Source: Dendrobium chrysotoxum
Taxonomy: Eukaryota > Streptophyta > Magnoliopsida > Asparagales > Orchidaceae
NCBI GenBank assembly: GCA_019925795.1
Contig: CM034315.1
Coordinates: forward strand, 2,790,001-2,854,000
Length of the DNA stretch: 64,000 bases
Direction of reading: 5' to 3'
The notes under the pieces are model-generated. The model worked only from the letters and a program-made list of their open reading frames with translations. It did not search any database and had not been told where the DNA came from. Of the stretch, positions 10,238-22,758 are shown in pieces. Both the position numbers and the translations under genes were made by a program. Each line of letters opens with the position of its first letter. Positions within the stretch are counted from its first letter, which is position 1.

Positions 10238-10768
10238 TTATTCAACATGCAATGAGCACTGAAAAGAACAGGAGATCTCTTCTGCTTCTTCTTCATTTAT
10301 CTCTCCTGCTTCTTCTTCATTTATCTCTACGGCTGCTTCTTCGTTTCTCTCTCCTGCTTCTTCTTCATTTATCTCTTCGGCTTCTTCTTCGTTTATCTCT
10401 CCTGCTTCTTCTTCATTGAGCTCTTCGTTTGCTTCTTCGTTTCTCTCTCCTGCTTCTTCTTCATTGAGCTCTTCTGCTTCATTTTCATCGATGGATGACG
10501 ACGAAGTCGAAGCTGAGAGAACACCTGACCAACTACCATTTGCTATACTTGCATTTTTTGCTTTTAACTCGCTATTAACTGACATTAGAGCTTTCAAAGC
10601 ATCCTCAGTTTTTCTATTTCCTTTCATCATCTCTTCTCTCACAGCCTCAGAGCAGATTCCACAAAGCCATTTCTCCTCAAAGTGAGCCTTCACCTGGCTT
10701 ATGTATTCCTGTGTGCATTTTTCTTTCCATCCACAGCAGTCACAGTATACTGAAACGACCTTCTCCAT
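10238..10768 (-). CDS. DUF1677 family protein with Glu-rich C-terminal repeat
   Basis: A single-exon frame of 176 codons. The first ATG is at 10768 and gives MEKVVSVYCDCCGWKEKC. Residues 4-60 fit the plant DUF1677 family, a small cysteine-rich domain of unknown function: C9, C11, C12 and C18 followed by YISQV, then KWLCGICSEAV with C36 and C39. The spacing suggests metal binding. A serine-rich linker (about 86-95) follows. Residues about 95-165 are unusual: repeats of an 8-residue unit close to EEEAGEIN, encoded by an imperfect 24-bp tandem repeat at about 10270-10490. Family members I know of lack such an acidic tail. The plus strand is also open across the repeat because its length is a multiple of three. 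No transcript evidence is available. It is surrounded by transposon remnants and has no partner gene. Confidence 0.8.
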   Translation of the reverse strand: MEKVVSVYCDCCGWKEKCTQEYISQVKAHFEEKWLCGICSEAVREEMMKGNRKTEDALKALMSVNSELKAKNASIANGSWSGVLSASTSSSSIDENEAEELNEEEAGERNEEANEELNEEEAGEINEEEAEEINEEEAGERNEEAAVEINEEEAGEINEEEAEEISCSFQCSLHVE

Positions 10769-11330
10769 GATCAAGTAAGTTTGTAAAGGAGCTTTGCATG
10801 AATAAGAAGATGATGTGGTAAGGGAGACGAGAAGCTTTTTAAAGATGCTTGCCTCAATTACCTTCTTGGCTCAAGGGAGAGTGTTTATCGTCCAAAACAG
10901 GAATGAGAATGAGGTGGGGGTTAGGAGTTAATGCTAATTTGTAGAGTGGATGAATTGAATAATTCTAATTTTGTTAAAAAGCTAAAATTATAGTAGTTAT
11001 TATTGAACTAAATAATATGTTGATATATGACTTCTTATATATATAGGTAATTGAAGAGACCAATAAATAAATATATCCATAATAATGATGATATAATATA
11101 ATAATAATAATACTATGAATTCTTACTATAATTATAAGAGACATATTCTAATCTTTATATGGTAACAAATTATTTCAATAACTTTAATGAATTCATCCTT
11201 AAATATTAAAGTTATATGGTATAGGGTAAAATATAAAAATATATTCATGAACAAATTTGTTTATAAAGGCAAATATTGCACTTTAGCCCATATTATATGA
11301 TTGATATTAAATTTTTTTAGGATAATATTT
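10769..11330. other. Upstream region of the DUF1677 gene, AT-rich
   Basis: On the minus strand a TTTAAAA word near 10840 could serve as a TATA box about 70 bp before the ATG, but support is weak. The rest holds nothing recognisable. Confidence 0.3.
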
Positions 11331-14300
11331 TTAGACATTTTAGGATACATTGCTTCTCAAGCCTTCAAACTTGAAGTATGTGATAATTAGTGTTGCTGTG
11401 AAAGCACATGATTGAGTGGAAAATGTTTGTTTTATTTTTGGTGTTGTGCATATATATGATTCTCCTCAATCGGGTCATTGCTTTAAACAATACACACACT
11501 GTTCACTTAGTCAACTTTCCATGCCATATCACTTCTCATAGGTTGGACATAGTTCCCATCTCTTGATCTGATTCATATTTTACTAGTCCATCTTTGATAC
11601 TAGCATATGTATATAGAGTATTCTCATAGTCGTGGTAAAACACATTCACATTAGAGAGACCTATGTTAGACTAAATAAATATTATGCTAATCCCTCACCA
11701 TTCTATGATCTAAACTATATCAATCACCATACAGTGAACATAGCATCTCTATGCTTTCCCAAAGACTACCCTCATAGGCTTAAGACTCCTCAAACTTGGC
11801 CTGGACTAGTCCTTGACCCAATGGGTTCCCTAGCTATCTAGTTGTTAACCTAAGTTTCCTCTTTATTTTAACTTGACCATAGGCTAGCTTGATCTATCTT
11901 TCATCAAATATTATAAGATTCATTATCATGATCTAGGACCTTAGGGACCAACCTATGTTGTCATAGGCCAACCAATTTGGCCTCATGTCAACCCTATGTT
12001 TAATACTCCCAAATTTAGTCAAACATGTGCAAACTGATTAGATTTCTAGTTGTAACCCAAAATAAGGCTAACATATATAGCCCTTGGGATCCCTTGGTAC
12101 TTGACCCCTAGGATCCACTTAGGTCCAATTAGTTCAGCCTAAGGCTATGTGGTCAACTTTAGGTGTTGATTAAATTATTTTTGTGAATTAATTAGGTTAA
12201 TCTATTAATTCTAAGGAAACCTAGGTTGGCCCATGCAGACCATTAGGATCCTTAGGACATACCCAACTCCTCATGACCCATTTCGAGGACTTAGCCAAAC
12301 CTAGGTGTTCGTTGATTAATCTAGTCAACCTTGCTTGATTGGCCTAATTGATTAAGCCTAGCCTAGTTGGAAACCTAGGACCTAACATTCTACACCCACT
12401 AAAAGCCCACATAGTCAACCGATCTAGGATAGTCCAAACCCACTTAGTCAACCTTAAGTTCTCATTAATTTAAGTTAATCAAATATTAACTTAGTTGAGC
12501 CACTTCCAATGTTTCCATTAGAGAATTGTACCACATCTAAAATAATCAAAAATTGAACCTAAGTATCCACCTAACGCCATGCACTCTCGATCACCTGCAA
12601 GAGGTCACATATGCTAGGTCCTAAAAAAATAGGAAATGAGCATCTATAGTTGAATCTCATATTTGAAATCTGAGGGAGCTCAATAATATGATATACGACA
12701 GAGCTCAATCAGCTGCATCATGCACTGTCCAATAAGCACTACAAGATATTCAAAAAATCCCATGGGACCAAACCAAGACATCAAAAAATCATAACTAAAT
12801 GAATATTTATTCACAAATTATGGAAAAAGTTTAGCATTCATAATAAATTTAAAATCTATTTTATATTAAATATTAATAAGTATCATTTAACGATTAAAAT
12901 TTGCTATTAATATTAAATAAACTATAGAATTATTTAATTTAAATTCTTCACACATTATTATCATTTTTGTGCATCAAAAAATATAAATCTATGTTTATGT
13001 TCTTGTGCATGCATCATCATGCATGGTTGTCCCATTGGTGGTTTCCTTCTTGCACTATCATATATAGTATAGTTTCTTTATTTTTTAAAGGAAAATATAA
13101 AAAATGATAATTTCTAAATACTCATCTATGACATGATTGTCATGCATTTATTATTACATACATTCGCACCCCCATTGTGTCAATTGATGCATGCTTCTAA
13201 ATCATTTAAGCTAACCTTATTAATGATACTTTCCTAAGCCTAATTGTGCTTAATTATACATATTAGGTAGATTGTATAGTAGACCTACTTACACGCTAAA
13301 GGATCATTATTGATTGTGCATCTATATACACATACAAATGCTATGTACTATCCTTATTTTTATTTTATTTATACTACAAAAGAAAAGGTCAATTGAGGCA
13401 CATAAATAAGCCTTGAGAAAGGCCTATTACAATGCAACTACTATTAAAAGAAGAGATAATTGTATTACATAAGTAAATCACAATATGATGAAACTACACA
13501 TTTAAATACATTTATAAGGATTGATATAATAAAACTTTGAAGTGATGTACTTAAAATCTAAAATGACATAAATTTATTTATTTTTGGATGAAACCTACAA
13601 AGGGGTTTTTAAAGGGATCAAATGCTAATTAGCAAAAATTGGTTATAAATTTTTAAAGGGATCAAATGCTCACGAATGCTCGATAAGCTACAATCAATAA
13701 TCAAAATAAAACCTAATGAGACAAAGGTCCCACTAAGAGTAAAGCAAGAAAAAGAGCAAGAACTGGAATGCTAGAGGCCATCGCCCAAAAAAGGCAATGC
13801 ATGAAAAAGTTGTAAAAACAGTTGAGGAGACATTTTTTTTTTTTTTTTGTTTTACTATAAAATAACTATCATTTAAATACCGATGTAGTCATTAATAAGG
13901 AATGTAACAGCATCTAAAAATATATTTCTTGCTTCAATTTTATGTCACAATTAATTCCTTTAGTAACACGTTAATGTTATTTTACAACATCTTTTGAGAT
14001 ATTTATATGACTAACTCCACAAATATTGAAACAAAAAATAATAAATAAAAAACAAAGATTTATATGATCCATGTTCACTAAATGTTAGGTTAAATAAATA
14101 CATTTTTATTTACTAAAACCAACAATAAAACTTGTTATTCATAGGATTAGAGAAAATTATAAGAAAGCAAAATGATACTTGTGATTTGGAAATGCCACAT
14201 GATTAGAAGTAGGTCAGGATATTAATCAATAAAATTATAATTTCATTATATAAAATAAAAGTTACAAAAAAAACAAAGTTATACTTGCATCAAAGGATCA

Positions 14301-14371
14301 AATAAAAAAGTTACAACGTTTAATAAAGACAAACGATAGCTCCATGAATCCACAACAAATAGTCCTCTGTA
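11331..14371. other. Unassigned, probably decayed repetitive DNA
   Basis: No gene is supported. Between about 11500 and 12650 the sequence is rich in recurring CCTAGG, TTAGGACC and AACCTAAG words, which suggests an old, heavily mutated repeat. From 12780 to 14370 the DNA is AT-rich without visible structure apart from an 18-T run near 13830. Confidence 0.35.
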
Positions 14372-14912
14372 CTACGAGTGTCAATATTTAACATGACCCA
14401 AAAATCCGACTCGAATCCGACCCAAAAATTTCGGATTAAGGTCAACCCGTTTCGCAAACGGGTGAGTTTCGTATTTTCATATTCAACATGTTTGAAAAAC
14501 GGGTAAAATTCGGGTTGACCACAACTGGTCAACCCGAAAACCCATTTGAAACGAGCTGATCGTGCTACCCAAGTTAACTCGGCATCTGCCCCCCCCCCCC
14601 CGTCGCGTCCGAGCTGCCTGCGCCCACCCGGGTGTCTCGTCCGAGGTTGCCCGCAGTCCGAGCTGCTCGCGCTCTCCAGCGTGTTGTGTCGACTACCCGG
14701 CCGTCCCGCAGTCTACGCGAGCCCCATCGTCACCATCCAGCTATCCAGTCGTGTCAGGTCGGGTCAACCCAGTAACCCGACGGGTTGGATCCATGTCTAA
14801 ACTTCTGACCTATTTACATAATCGGGTCGGGTTATGGTCGACCCGTTTGAACCCGGGTCAGTTTCGGATTCGACTCGAACCCGACCCGAAACCCAATTTT
14901 GACACCCTTGCT
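14372..14912. repeat. GC-rich DNA transposon-like element
   Basis: It opens with GTGTCAATATTT and closes with AATTTTGACACCC, giving short inverted ends. The interior repeats CGGGTCGGGTT and GTCAACCCG words in both orientations, including direct copies of GACTCGAAYCCGACCC near both ends. A run of 14 C lies near 14590. The style matches non-autonomous elements common in plants. The open frames here come from base composition and are not genes. Confidence 0.5.
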
Positions 14913-16063
14913 CTATACTATATTGATTTTCAAAGATGATGTTGGTTTGGATGTGGAACGCAAACGCAACGGTGAAGTCCATTTTGCGATCAGAGGTCAT
15001 TTGGGTAACTTGGTGCGTTAATTCTGGGTGTTGGTCATCGATTTCGAGTGTTTTTGCCCGATTTGACCGTTAGAGATCCTCTCTAGAGAGAATTCGACGC
15101 TCCGATAGCAGCGACGCTGTCGGTACGGCAATCGGAGGTCATTTGACCCTTCAAGTAATGCGTCCCACATCAACTTTGCCTCTTTTTTTAATGTTTCTTA
15201 TTTAGGGGTCAACATTAATAGCTTTGTAGTCTGTAGTTTGTTTAAAATGAATATTGGAAGAAAATATGAAAGATTCTAAAATTAGATCTTGAGATTTACC
15301 TATGTTAGCTCAACACGGTAGGATCTATTCTAGTCAGGTTGGGTTGAAACAACATTCACAAGCTTCAAACGTAAGACCTCTTGGTTGATAGACAAGCTCC
15401 CAACTAATTTATTTTTTTACAACCAATAAAACAAGCTTCGATGGCTGAATTTACATTAGAAATGGGGCAATTACAAGAATGGAGATTTTAGCATTGTGAA
15501 GTTAAAGGTGCATGGTGATATAATTGCATTGTGGACTAGAGACAAGTGGGTTCCAAATTCGAAGAATACCCTAATATATGTAAGTGCTCAAAGTGTTACA
15601 AGATATAAACTTTTAGTTGATGTTAGCACCCTTAAGGTTTTAATTATATGGATGTGTTAGTTGTCTTGATGGTGAATATTGTTAGTGGACTATATATATT
15701 GTAGAATGCAACATCATGTGTTAATGTGTTGGATTAAACAATTATGGATTGGTTCATGAAAATAACAATTGTAATAAATAAATGACATCAAGTATAAAAA
15801 AAAAGGCAAGAGTTTTTGGGAAATCAATTATAGTAATTTTAAAATTGCAATGCAAAATAAAATTTTTATCAAGTGAGGGCTTTTAAAGGATAGATGGAAA
15901 TCATATGATATGCAAAAATTCAGCAAAAAAAAGGGCAACACATTGATAAGGCAAAGTTTGATAAGTTTGGTAGTGATGGATTGGGTATCATGAAGTCTTG
16001 GCTAACCATTGAGAATAATATCAAGGAGATGACACAGAGGAAAGTGTTCAAAAGTGATCATTA
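14913..16063. other. Unassigned DNA
   Basis: No gene, RNA or known repeat recognised. Confidence 0.35.
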
Positions 16064-16159
16064 AAGTTTCGTTAGGGATAATTTTTTTACTGTTTTTTAA
16101 AGCAGCCTTTTAATACAAAAATTTCAAAGCTGCTTAAGAAAGCTGCCTCAAATGAAGCT
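16064..16159. mobile_element. Tourist-like MITE, family T, copy 1
   Basis: A diverged copy of the family described at 17365, with the ends TTCGTTAGGGATAA and CTCAAATGAAGCT and TTA/TAA flanks. Confidence 0.6.
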
Positions 16160-16407
16160 TAAGATAATTTATTAAAAATTCAAATTCCAAGTGGGATTTT
16201 ATTAAGTGTGGAATATGACAAATGGGTTTTTGCTCACTATAATGTTTTTATTAATGTTTTCATGTGGTATAATAAATTTTGGGCAAATTTTATGATAATT
16301 TGATTAATAGAACACGTAAAGGATGATAATTTGATTAATAAAAGTAAATTTTATCAAATTTCAATTAGATGGCTTTCTTATATGCAGAAATATGCGGTGA
16401 TAAGTAA

Positions 16408-16520
16408 GGCTTAGTTTGGGACAACTTTTTTTTTGCATTCTAAAGCAACTTTCTAGTATAAAAATTTTTGTACTAGAAAATCATTTTAGAAAGCAGTAAG
16501 AAAGCTATCACAGATAAAGC
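16408..16520. mobile_element. Tourist-like MITE, family T, copy 2
   Basis: Starts GGCTTAGTTTGGGACAAC and ends in the inverted counterpart AAAGC before TTA. The middle folds back: TTCTAAAGCAACTTT pairs with its complement near 16485. Confidence 0.7.
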
Positions 16521-17364
16521 TTAAGTCATTACTGACTAAATTGATTGGCAAGAAAAGGAGAATATTATTTAATGGAGATAGAAAATCTATCAATAAATAA
16601 ATATATAATGCTAATTTGAAGGGATTAGGAAGGGGAAAAAAAACAATATAAATAGAACTTGTATAATAGACAGTTTTACTGAATCTAGCTCTTGTTAAGA
16701 ACCTAATCTTCAGTTCTTTTTTTCTCCTTTGTAGAAACTGATCATTGACAACTTCAACAAACCAGAAATCTGGTGGCTGATTGGATCATTTAAATATATT
16801 CTTTCTCCAAGCTGTGAGATTATTATTATGCAATAATTCTCCATAATCCTTTGATTTTGCTAGAGACAGCTAATCTTTGTTGAATTTAGTCTTATGATTG
16901 TTGATTAGTCTGAATGCTGCTGTATGTTTTAGGCTTAATTGTCCATATAAGTTGGCCGTGATGTAATTATACGTGGAAGGAGTTTGTTTTTTAAGCTTGG
17001 TGATTTGATCATCCACGGTAGTTACTGTACAGATAGAAAACTGAACCTGATCACCGCCATGTTCTTCCTAAAAGTTTTATGATTTCATTAGGTGCAGTCG
17101 TCATTGAAATTTTGACTTATGAGCCTGTAGCATTAAGCAAAATGGTTAATTAACAAGGTAAATTTTTATTTTAAGGTTGCGTAGATTGTGACCACATGAG
17201 CTCCTTCCCATGTCATCATATTTTATAAATTTTAAATACTAATTAAAAATATATAATGTCAAACTTTTATTTATTATGAAAAAATCTTAAATCTTTATCA
17301 TTGGAAAAATATCAAAAATTATTTTTTCATAGAAAATTAAATATAAAAATTTGATGTAGATTTA
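16521..17364. other. Unassigned DNA
   Basis: No gene is supported. A short open stretch after a TTTGTAG acceptor-like site at 16731 was considered as an exon and not accepted. Confidence 0.35.
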
Positions 17365-17483
17365 GGCTTCGTTTGAAATATCTTTTTGATTGCTTCTTAA
17401 AATGAAGTTTTAGTAAAAAATTAAAATTTTTTAACTAAAACTCCGTTTTAAGAAGCAATTAAAAAGCTATCCCAAGCAAAGCC
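17365..17483. mobile_element. Tourist-like MITE, family T, copy 3
   Basis: A 119-bp fold-back element with terminal inverted repeats starting GGCTTCGTTTG and ending CAAGCAAAGCC, flanked by TTA on both sides. The 3-bp TTA/TAA duplication and GGC ends are typical of PIF/Harbinger (Tourist) MITEs. The interior is almost one long hairpin. Confidence 0.85.
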
Positions 17484-17486
17484 TTA

Positions 17487-17614
17487 GGCTTCGTTCGGAA
17501 CAGCTTTCTTACTGTTTTTTAAAACAATTTTTTAATAAAAATTTCTAGTGTAAAAATTTTTTATACAAAAATAGTACTTTAGAGAGTAATAAAAAAACTA
17601 TTTCAAATGAAGTC
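17487..17614. mobile_element. Tourist-like MITE, family T, copy 4
   Basis: Follows copy 3 directly and shares its TTA (17484-17486). Starts GGCTTCGTTCGGAACAGC and ends AAATGAAGTC before TTA. Confidence 0.8.
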
Positions 17615-17726
17615 TTAAATAAATAACTCTCAACTTTTCAACTTTGAGGTAGAATATGGAAGAACAAAAAGGGACTATAGATCAAAAACTATACGTAGGG
17701 ATGGCATAGCTGAAGCCATGCCTTAA

Positions 17727-18000
17727 GGGCATCTCTAACCGAAAACCCCATTTTCCACTGCAAAATACAACAAAACTTTAAAATACGATAATTTTGCTCC
17801 AATCGAACTCCATTTTGCGGGCTTCGTCGTCTCGCAACCGTCTTTCTCTATTTTGCGGGCAAATTCCGTTGACACATAAAAATTTAACAGGTGAACAGTG
17901 CGACGCTGTTCACCCGCAACCGAATAGTAAAAGTTTTGCAGTTCCATTGGAGCTCCCAAGCAACGTCATTCATGCGTTTGGAGTTCGGATGGAGAAGGCC
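17727..18000. mobile_element. PIF/Harbinger-type MITE, second family, 274 bp
   Basis: Ends are GGGCATCTCTAACCGAA and the inverted counterpart of GGCCTTCTCCATCCGAA. Flanks are TAA on both sides (17724-17726, 18001-18003), a 3-bp target duplication. The centre contains a hairpin in GTGAACAGTGCGACGCTGTTCAC style. Open frames on both strands inside it are not genes. Confidence 0.82.
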
Positions 18001-18003
18001 TAA

Positions 18004-18944
18004 GATGAATTAAAGGGGATCGAAGTTGAAGCTGTCAATAAAAAATATTAAGCATATGTACAATGGCCAACCACTACTAACATATTTTCTCAACTATCTA
18101 ATAGATCCTACACATTTATATGATCTCTCATTCAACGATTTGGTTGAGACTGTAATGATCAAACATGTTTTCAACCTTTCGTGCTTTAAACATCATCACA
18201 TCCTGTATCTTTGAACTTTTAAATGGATGATGACAGGAAGCATCAAACAGAAGGGCTTGTCAAACCGGTTCAAGACTCACACCCAAAGCCAGTGCCATAG
18301 ACGACCAAGGTGCACTGAGTGGCATTGCGATCGAATCAAGGGTGGATCAGATGAGCATTTATCTTTACACTAAGTGGTATTTATGAATAATGATATAGAC
18401 CGGTTAACTAAACTGTTCAATCTACAGTGCTTTAGGGGAAAAAATGGATGATTACGGCTTGGTTGATTAGGCAAGCATCATTCACTAGTTAGTTCTGAAC
18501 ATAGCAATATAAAAGTTAAGACTTCAACTACACGATGTGCTCACAATGCTCTTATTCAATGCTTGATCAAAGCATTGACCTGCTTCAAGATTATATAAGA
18601 AGATTGGACTTTCTTGTAATCTAAAAAGTGATAAAAGACTAATGAGGCTTGATTAGTTGAGAAAGCTATGTCCTGGTAAATACAAGTCATTCATTAGGTT
18701 CTCTCCTGATTATTTACCCAATTGATGAGCTAGAAATGAGGGCAGCTTATTTGCATCTTGTTTAAAGCTTGGTAATAGTAGTTGATATACATTTGAAGAG
18801 AACTCAGTAATGATTTAAGTATTGTTAAGGACCAGATATCCTCTTTAAACAAATAGCAACTCTAAATACAATATAGTTCATAGACCTCAACATTGACATA
18901 GATGAGTCCTACTTGCTCTGCTTACATGCTAATCTTACAAGTCC
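18004..18944. other. Unassigned DNA
   Basis: No gene recognised. A 62-codon frame at 18026 shows no domain. Confidence 0.35.
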
Positions 18945-18984
18945 TCCCTTTCCCTTCCCCTTCCCCTTCCCCTTCCCCTTCCTC
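18945..18984. repeat. CCCTT/CCCCTT simple repeat
   Basis: About six units of TTCCCC in a row. Confidence 0.9.
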
Positions 18985-19069
18985 ATCTATAAAGTATTGT
19001 TATTAAATTTGTACTTGTATTTAAAATGTATATAGATATGCTAATTCTGATGAATTAAGTGAGAATTGT

Positions 19070-20535
19070 TGATACGTGATTACATCATCAAAAATCTACT
19101 TCATCAAGCTCACCAATATCAAAAGTGGTTTAATCTAAGTCCAAATGGGCCCAAATTAAGCTCTCAAAGCATAATTGAAACTTTGGAATATTAGTTGGAT
19201 GACCAAATGAACTCTAAATCTTACATTCTTATTATCAAATATAGCTTCTTGGTGAGATAAATCCGATGTTCACAAGATCGCTTAATTTTGACATCATTAA
19301 AGCACTTAAATGCTAAAATATTGGTTTATAATAGAGTGATCAATAAGAGTTATTTGATGGAGTGTTTTAGATTTTGAGTATATTTATGGAAAAAGTCACT
19401 CTCAAAATCTATAAATAGGCTCTCGTTCTCTACGTAAGTAAGGAGGGGGAGTTTGGACCTTAACTTGACATTGGAGAGAGCTCGATCATCCGATCATCCC
19501 CATTGAACCACTACAATTAAACAACTATTGTAAAACCATCATTGTTGGGCATATGCCCTCTAACATCTATTGCTCTACTACATTCCTCTGACCACCAACG
19601 TTCGACTATAATCTATCGACCATTGTCTACTGACTACATTCTCTAGTCATTGATACATGACTATGGTGTTCCAACCAATGTCACCGGATTACAATTCTCT
19701 AGCCATCATTACTCAACTACAGTCCTATGCCCAACCATCATCCTACATTGGTTGAACTACTATCACCAGAATACAATCTCTCGACTATCATCGTCGGACT
19801 ACGGTCTTCATACCACTATCCCTCAACAACAATCTCTTGACCATTGTCTACTTAATATGGTCCTTTGACCAACCTCGCCACTTATGATCATTGAATCACC
19901 ATTTTTTGACTATGGTCTCTCAACCACCATCACCCACTATGATCATCCAACAACCATCACCCCAGTATGGTCTCCAGGCCACTCTCGCTTGACTACAATC
20001 CTATAACCATTATTTTCTAACTACAATTATTTGACCATCATTGCCCAACTATGTCTCTTGTTCATTATTGTCCAACGAAGGTTCTCTAACAACGATGACT
20101 CGACTACAGTCATCTAGCTATTGTTGTCAAACTATAATCTTCTGATCATCATCGTTTAATTATGATCCCTCAACTATTATCACCCGAATACAATCTCCAG
20201 ACCACAATTGTTTGATTATGATTTTCCAACCGTTATCGTCTGATTATGATCTGACCAATGTAACTTGGCTACACCAATGCTTGTCGATTTCATCATTTCC
20301 ATCATCACTAGCTTCGGCGAACACCAATGCTTATAAGGCCTATGTGACAGCAACTCTGACTCGTGATATTAACTCCAAAATTTTTTTTGGACTTCTCAGT
20401 CTCTATTCCCCTCTCTTCAAAGGAGAACGGCCAAAAAAATTGTAAACCGTCTCTTGAAAACATCTCAAATGCCTCAAGGTTTTACCAATTTTCATCAAGG
20501 AGTACATTCTATATAGCTCATGTCCCTTAAGGACG
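19070..20535 (+). repeat. Old LTR of family A, copy at 19 kb
   Basis: Starts TGATACGTGATTACATCATC, close to the start of the intact solo LTR at 29238. The U3-like part aligns with it through AAATGGGCCCAAATTAAG and GGATGACCAAATG. TATAAATA is at 19410-19417. A degenerate array of short GACCATCATC-type units fills 19500-20300. The region after about 20350 keeps TCTATTCCCCTCTCTTCAAAG, shared with the copies downstream, then similarity fades. CpG is strongly depleted compared with the 29-kb copy. Confidence 0.75.
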
Positions 20536-20935
20536 TGTTGGCCGGCAAATTTGGCTAAAAAACTATGTCCAATCTCATTTTGCCTAAACATTTTTAATTA
20601 GACAATTTTGTATCTCTAGAATTGTTTTTTGACATCATGAACTCAATTTAGGTACTTTTGAAACTCAACAGAGTCTCTATAGTTAATTTTAAGCAATTGA
20701 AAAGAGAATATACTACATACAATTTTTTATCCAATCATCATTCTAACTATAGGAAAGATTGAAATCATAATTGTAAAGATTTTGCTCAATCAACTCTATG
20801 TATCCATTTAGGGGTGGTCACGAAATGTTTTTTTTTTTTTTTTGAAATTATAATTTTATGTTGTTAAAATTTTCAAACATTCAGAACATATTTTTTAACA
20901 ATGCAAGCTTCGAGGTTCAAATATAACGGTTAACT
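20536..20935. other. Unassigned DNA between two LTR copies
   Basis: Nothing recognised except a 17-T run near 20830. It could be an eroded end of the preceding LTR. Confidence 0.35.
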
Positions 20936-22147
20936 AATATGTCACCAAGAATCTAATCAATCAAACAAATATCTTGAGGTAATACTCCAATGGGAAACTT
21001 CCAAAATTCTATTTTAGATCATCCAAATTTTGATTTCAGCAAATTTATAGCTGAACTAAATATCTCGATGAAAAAAGCCCATTGGCATCAAGAGTGATCC
21101 AATTTAAGTCCAAACAAGCCTAAACCAAGCAGTTGAAGCAAAATTAGAAAGGATCGCCAAATCTTGCATTCATACAATTGAGTTGAACATCTATCAATCA
21201 TCATTGCCTAATTACAATCCTCCGGGCACCATTACCCAACTATGATCATTTGACCACCATCACCCAATTAAAATTATATTATCATTGTTGTCTAAGTATA
21301 GTGTTCTAACCACCACCAGACTACAATTTCTCGACCGGCCACTATTGACTAAAAATGTTCCTTTGGCTACTATCGGCTAACTATGGCCCATTGAACACTA
21401 TTGCTCGGTTATAATCTCTTGACCATTGTCGCTCGATTATGATCCCTTGATTATAGTTTCTCAACTATAGTTTCCCAACCATCATCGCCTAACTACATTC
21501 TCCTTACTATCATATACCCACAATAATGTCTTGACTAATGTCACTAAACTATAATTTTCTAATAATCATCACTTGTCTATGATCTACTAACGATGGTCAC
21601 TCCATTATAGTATCCCTACCAAGCTAGTTTGTTCCACTACATCGATGCCTGCCAACTTTATCGCATGTCTTCATTAATAACGTCAATGCATACAAATGCT
21701 TAGAAAGCTAATACACACCGTTGTCATCAACTTTGACTTGTAATATCAACACAAAGATTTACTTGAACTTCTCTATCATTGTTCTCCTCTCTTCAAAGAA
21801 AAACAATCGTAACACGCAACAAGCATTCTCTTGAAGATAGTTTTAATTCGATCCCTAGGGCTTTACAAATTTTTATCATGTCGTCCATTCTATATAGTAT
21901 ATGTCTCTTATATTATATAAATGCCTTATTGAATTAGAGGGGCGGCTAATATTTATAATTGACAACATACACTAAGGAAATTATTGTAACTAGTTTAGGC
22001 CCATTATTTTTTTCTTTATAGATTTTCCACATAAAAATATTATCATCTCTTATAACTCTTGTTTTCTATGTGTATGTGGGATCTTCGTATGAAGCCAATA
22101 TGTTATATGCTTTCTCTATAACATCATGAATATTCTAATACGCATCA
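20936..22147 (+). repeat. Old LTR of family A, shorter copy
   Basis: Aligns with the start of the family (ATGTCACCAAGAATCT, GATTTCAGCAAATTTATAG) and with its end (TAGGCCCATTATTTTT, GATTTTCCACATAAAAATAT, TGTGGGATCTTCGTATGAAG), closing at CGCATCA. It is about 770 bp shorter than the 29-kb copy because the internal arrays are reduced. Its last 390 bp were copied again at 22769-23146 by a tandem duplication. Confidence 0.72.
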
Positions 22148-22758
22148 ATACTTAGTATTAGTTTGTGAGAAATTTCAGATATAACTATTGATAATATGTC
22201 TAGAAGTAGTACATCATATTCAAACACTTATAGTGAAAAAGAAAATAAAGCGTGAAAGAAGATCAATGCACAAAAAATACATTAAATAAAATTTTATGCA
22301 GATTCACCTAATTGATCGTTATGCCCTCTGGTCATTGCTGCATATATTACTACTATAATGATCTTGAAATTTTACAACCCTAATTTTTTATATACAAATG
22401 TAAGACAAAACCCCTTTTTTATAAAGAAAATTTACAGTAGTTAAAAATACATTAAATTTTTTCAAAACACCTTCAATCAAACTACTCATAAATCCTTGAC
22501 AGCTCTCTGAACAACTACCTTACCACACTCGTAGGGCAAAATAAATTTAGCTCCACAACCTAATAAAATATATATGAATTCTAAAATTGCTCTAACTTTT
22601 TTTTTTTTTTTTTGTTGAAATTGTTTTATGAAATTTGCTAACATAATAATAAGTATTATAAGTGTTCTAAATTTTTTTATGTAGAATGGCCATCTTATTC
22701 TTTGTAATACCAAGAGATTAGTATATTCTATAACTTTTTTCAACTATTGTTGTTTAGA
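21754..22758 (+). repeat. Tandem duplication, copy 1 (about 1.0 kb)
   Basis: From GATTTACTTGAACTTCTC to the sequence around 22758. The same 1.0 kb is repeated immediately downstream from 22769. The first 390 bp are the end of a family A LTR and the rest is its 3' flank. This copy has no LINE and preserves the empty insertion site at about 22405-22425. Confidence 0.88.

Noticed and set aside
10416..10685. Plus-strand frame of Ser/Ala/Phe repeats
   Set aside because: It is a shadow of the DUF1677 gene across its 24-bp repeat. The minus strand has the conserved cysteine domain.
11632..11841. 69-codon frame
   Set aside because: No domain, no start context and decayed repetitive surroundings.
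14546..14939. Proline/arginine-rich frames of 84 and 125 codons
   Set aside because: They are explained by the GC-rich repetitive DNA element. No domain recognised.
16731..16835. Possible exon encoding KLIIDNFNKPEIWWLIGSF after an acceptor-like site
   Set aside because: No donor, partner exon or recognisable family was found.
17735..18003. Frames of about 70 codons on both strands
   Set aside because: They fall inside a MITE with clear ends and target duplication.
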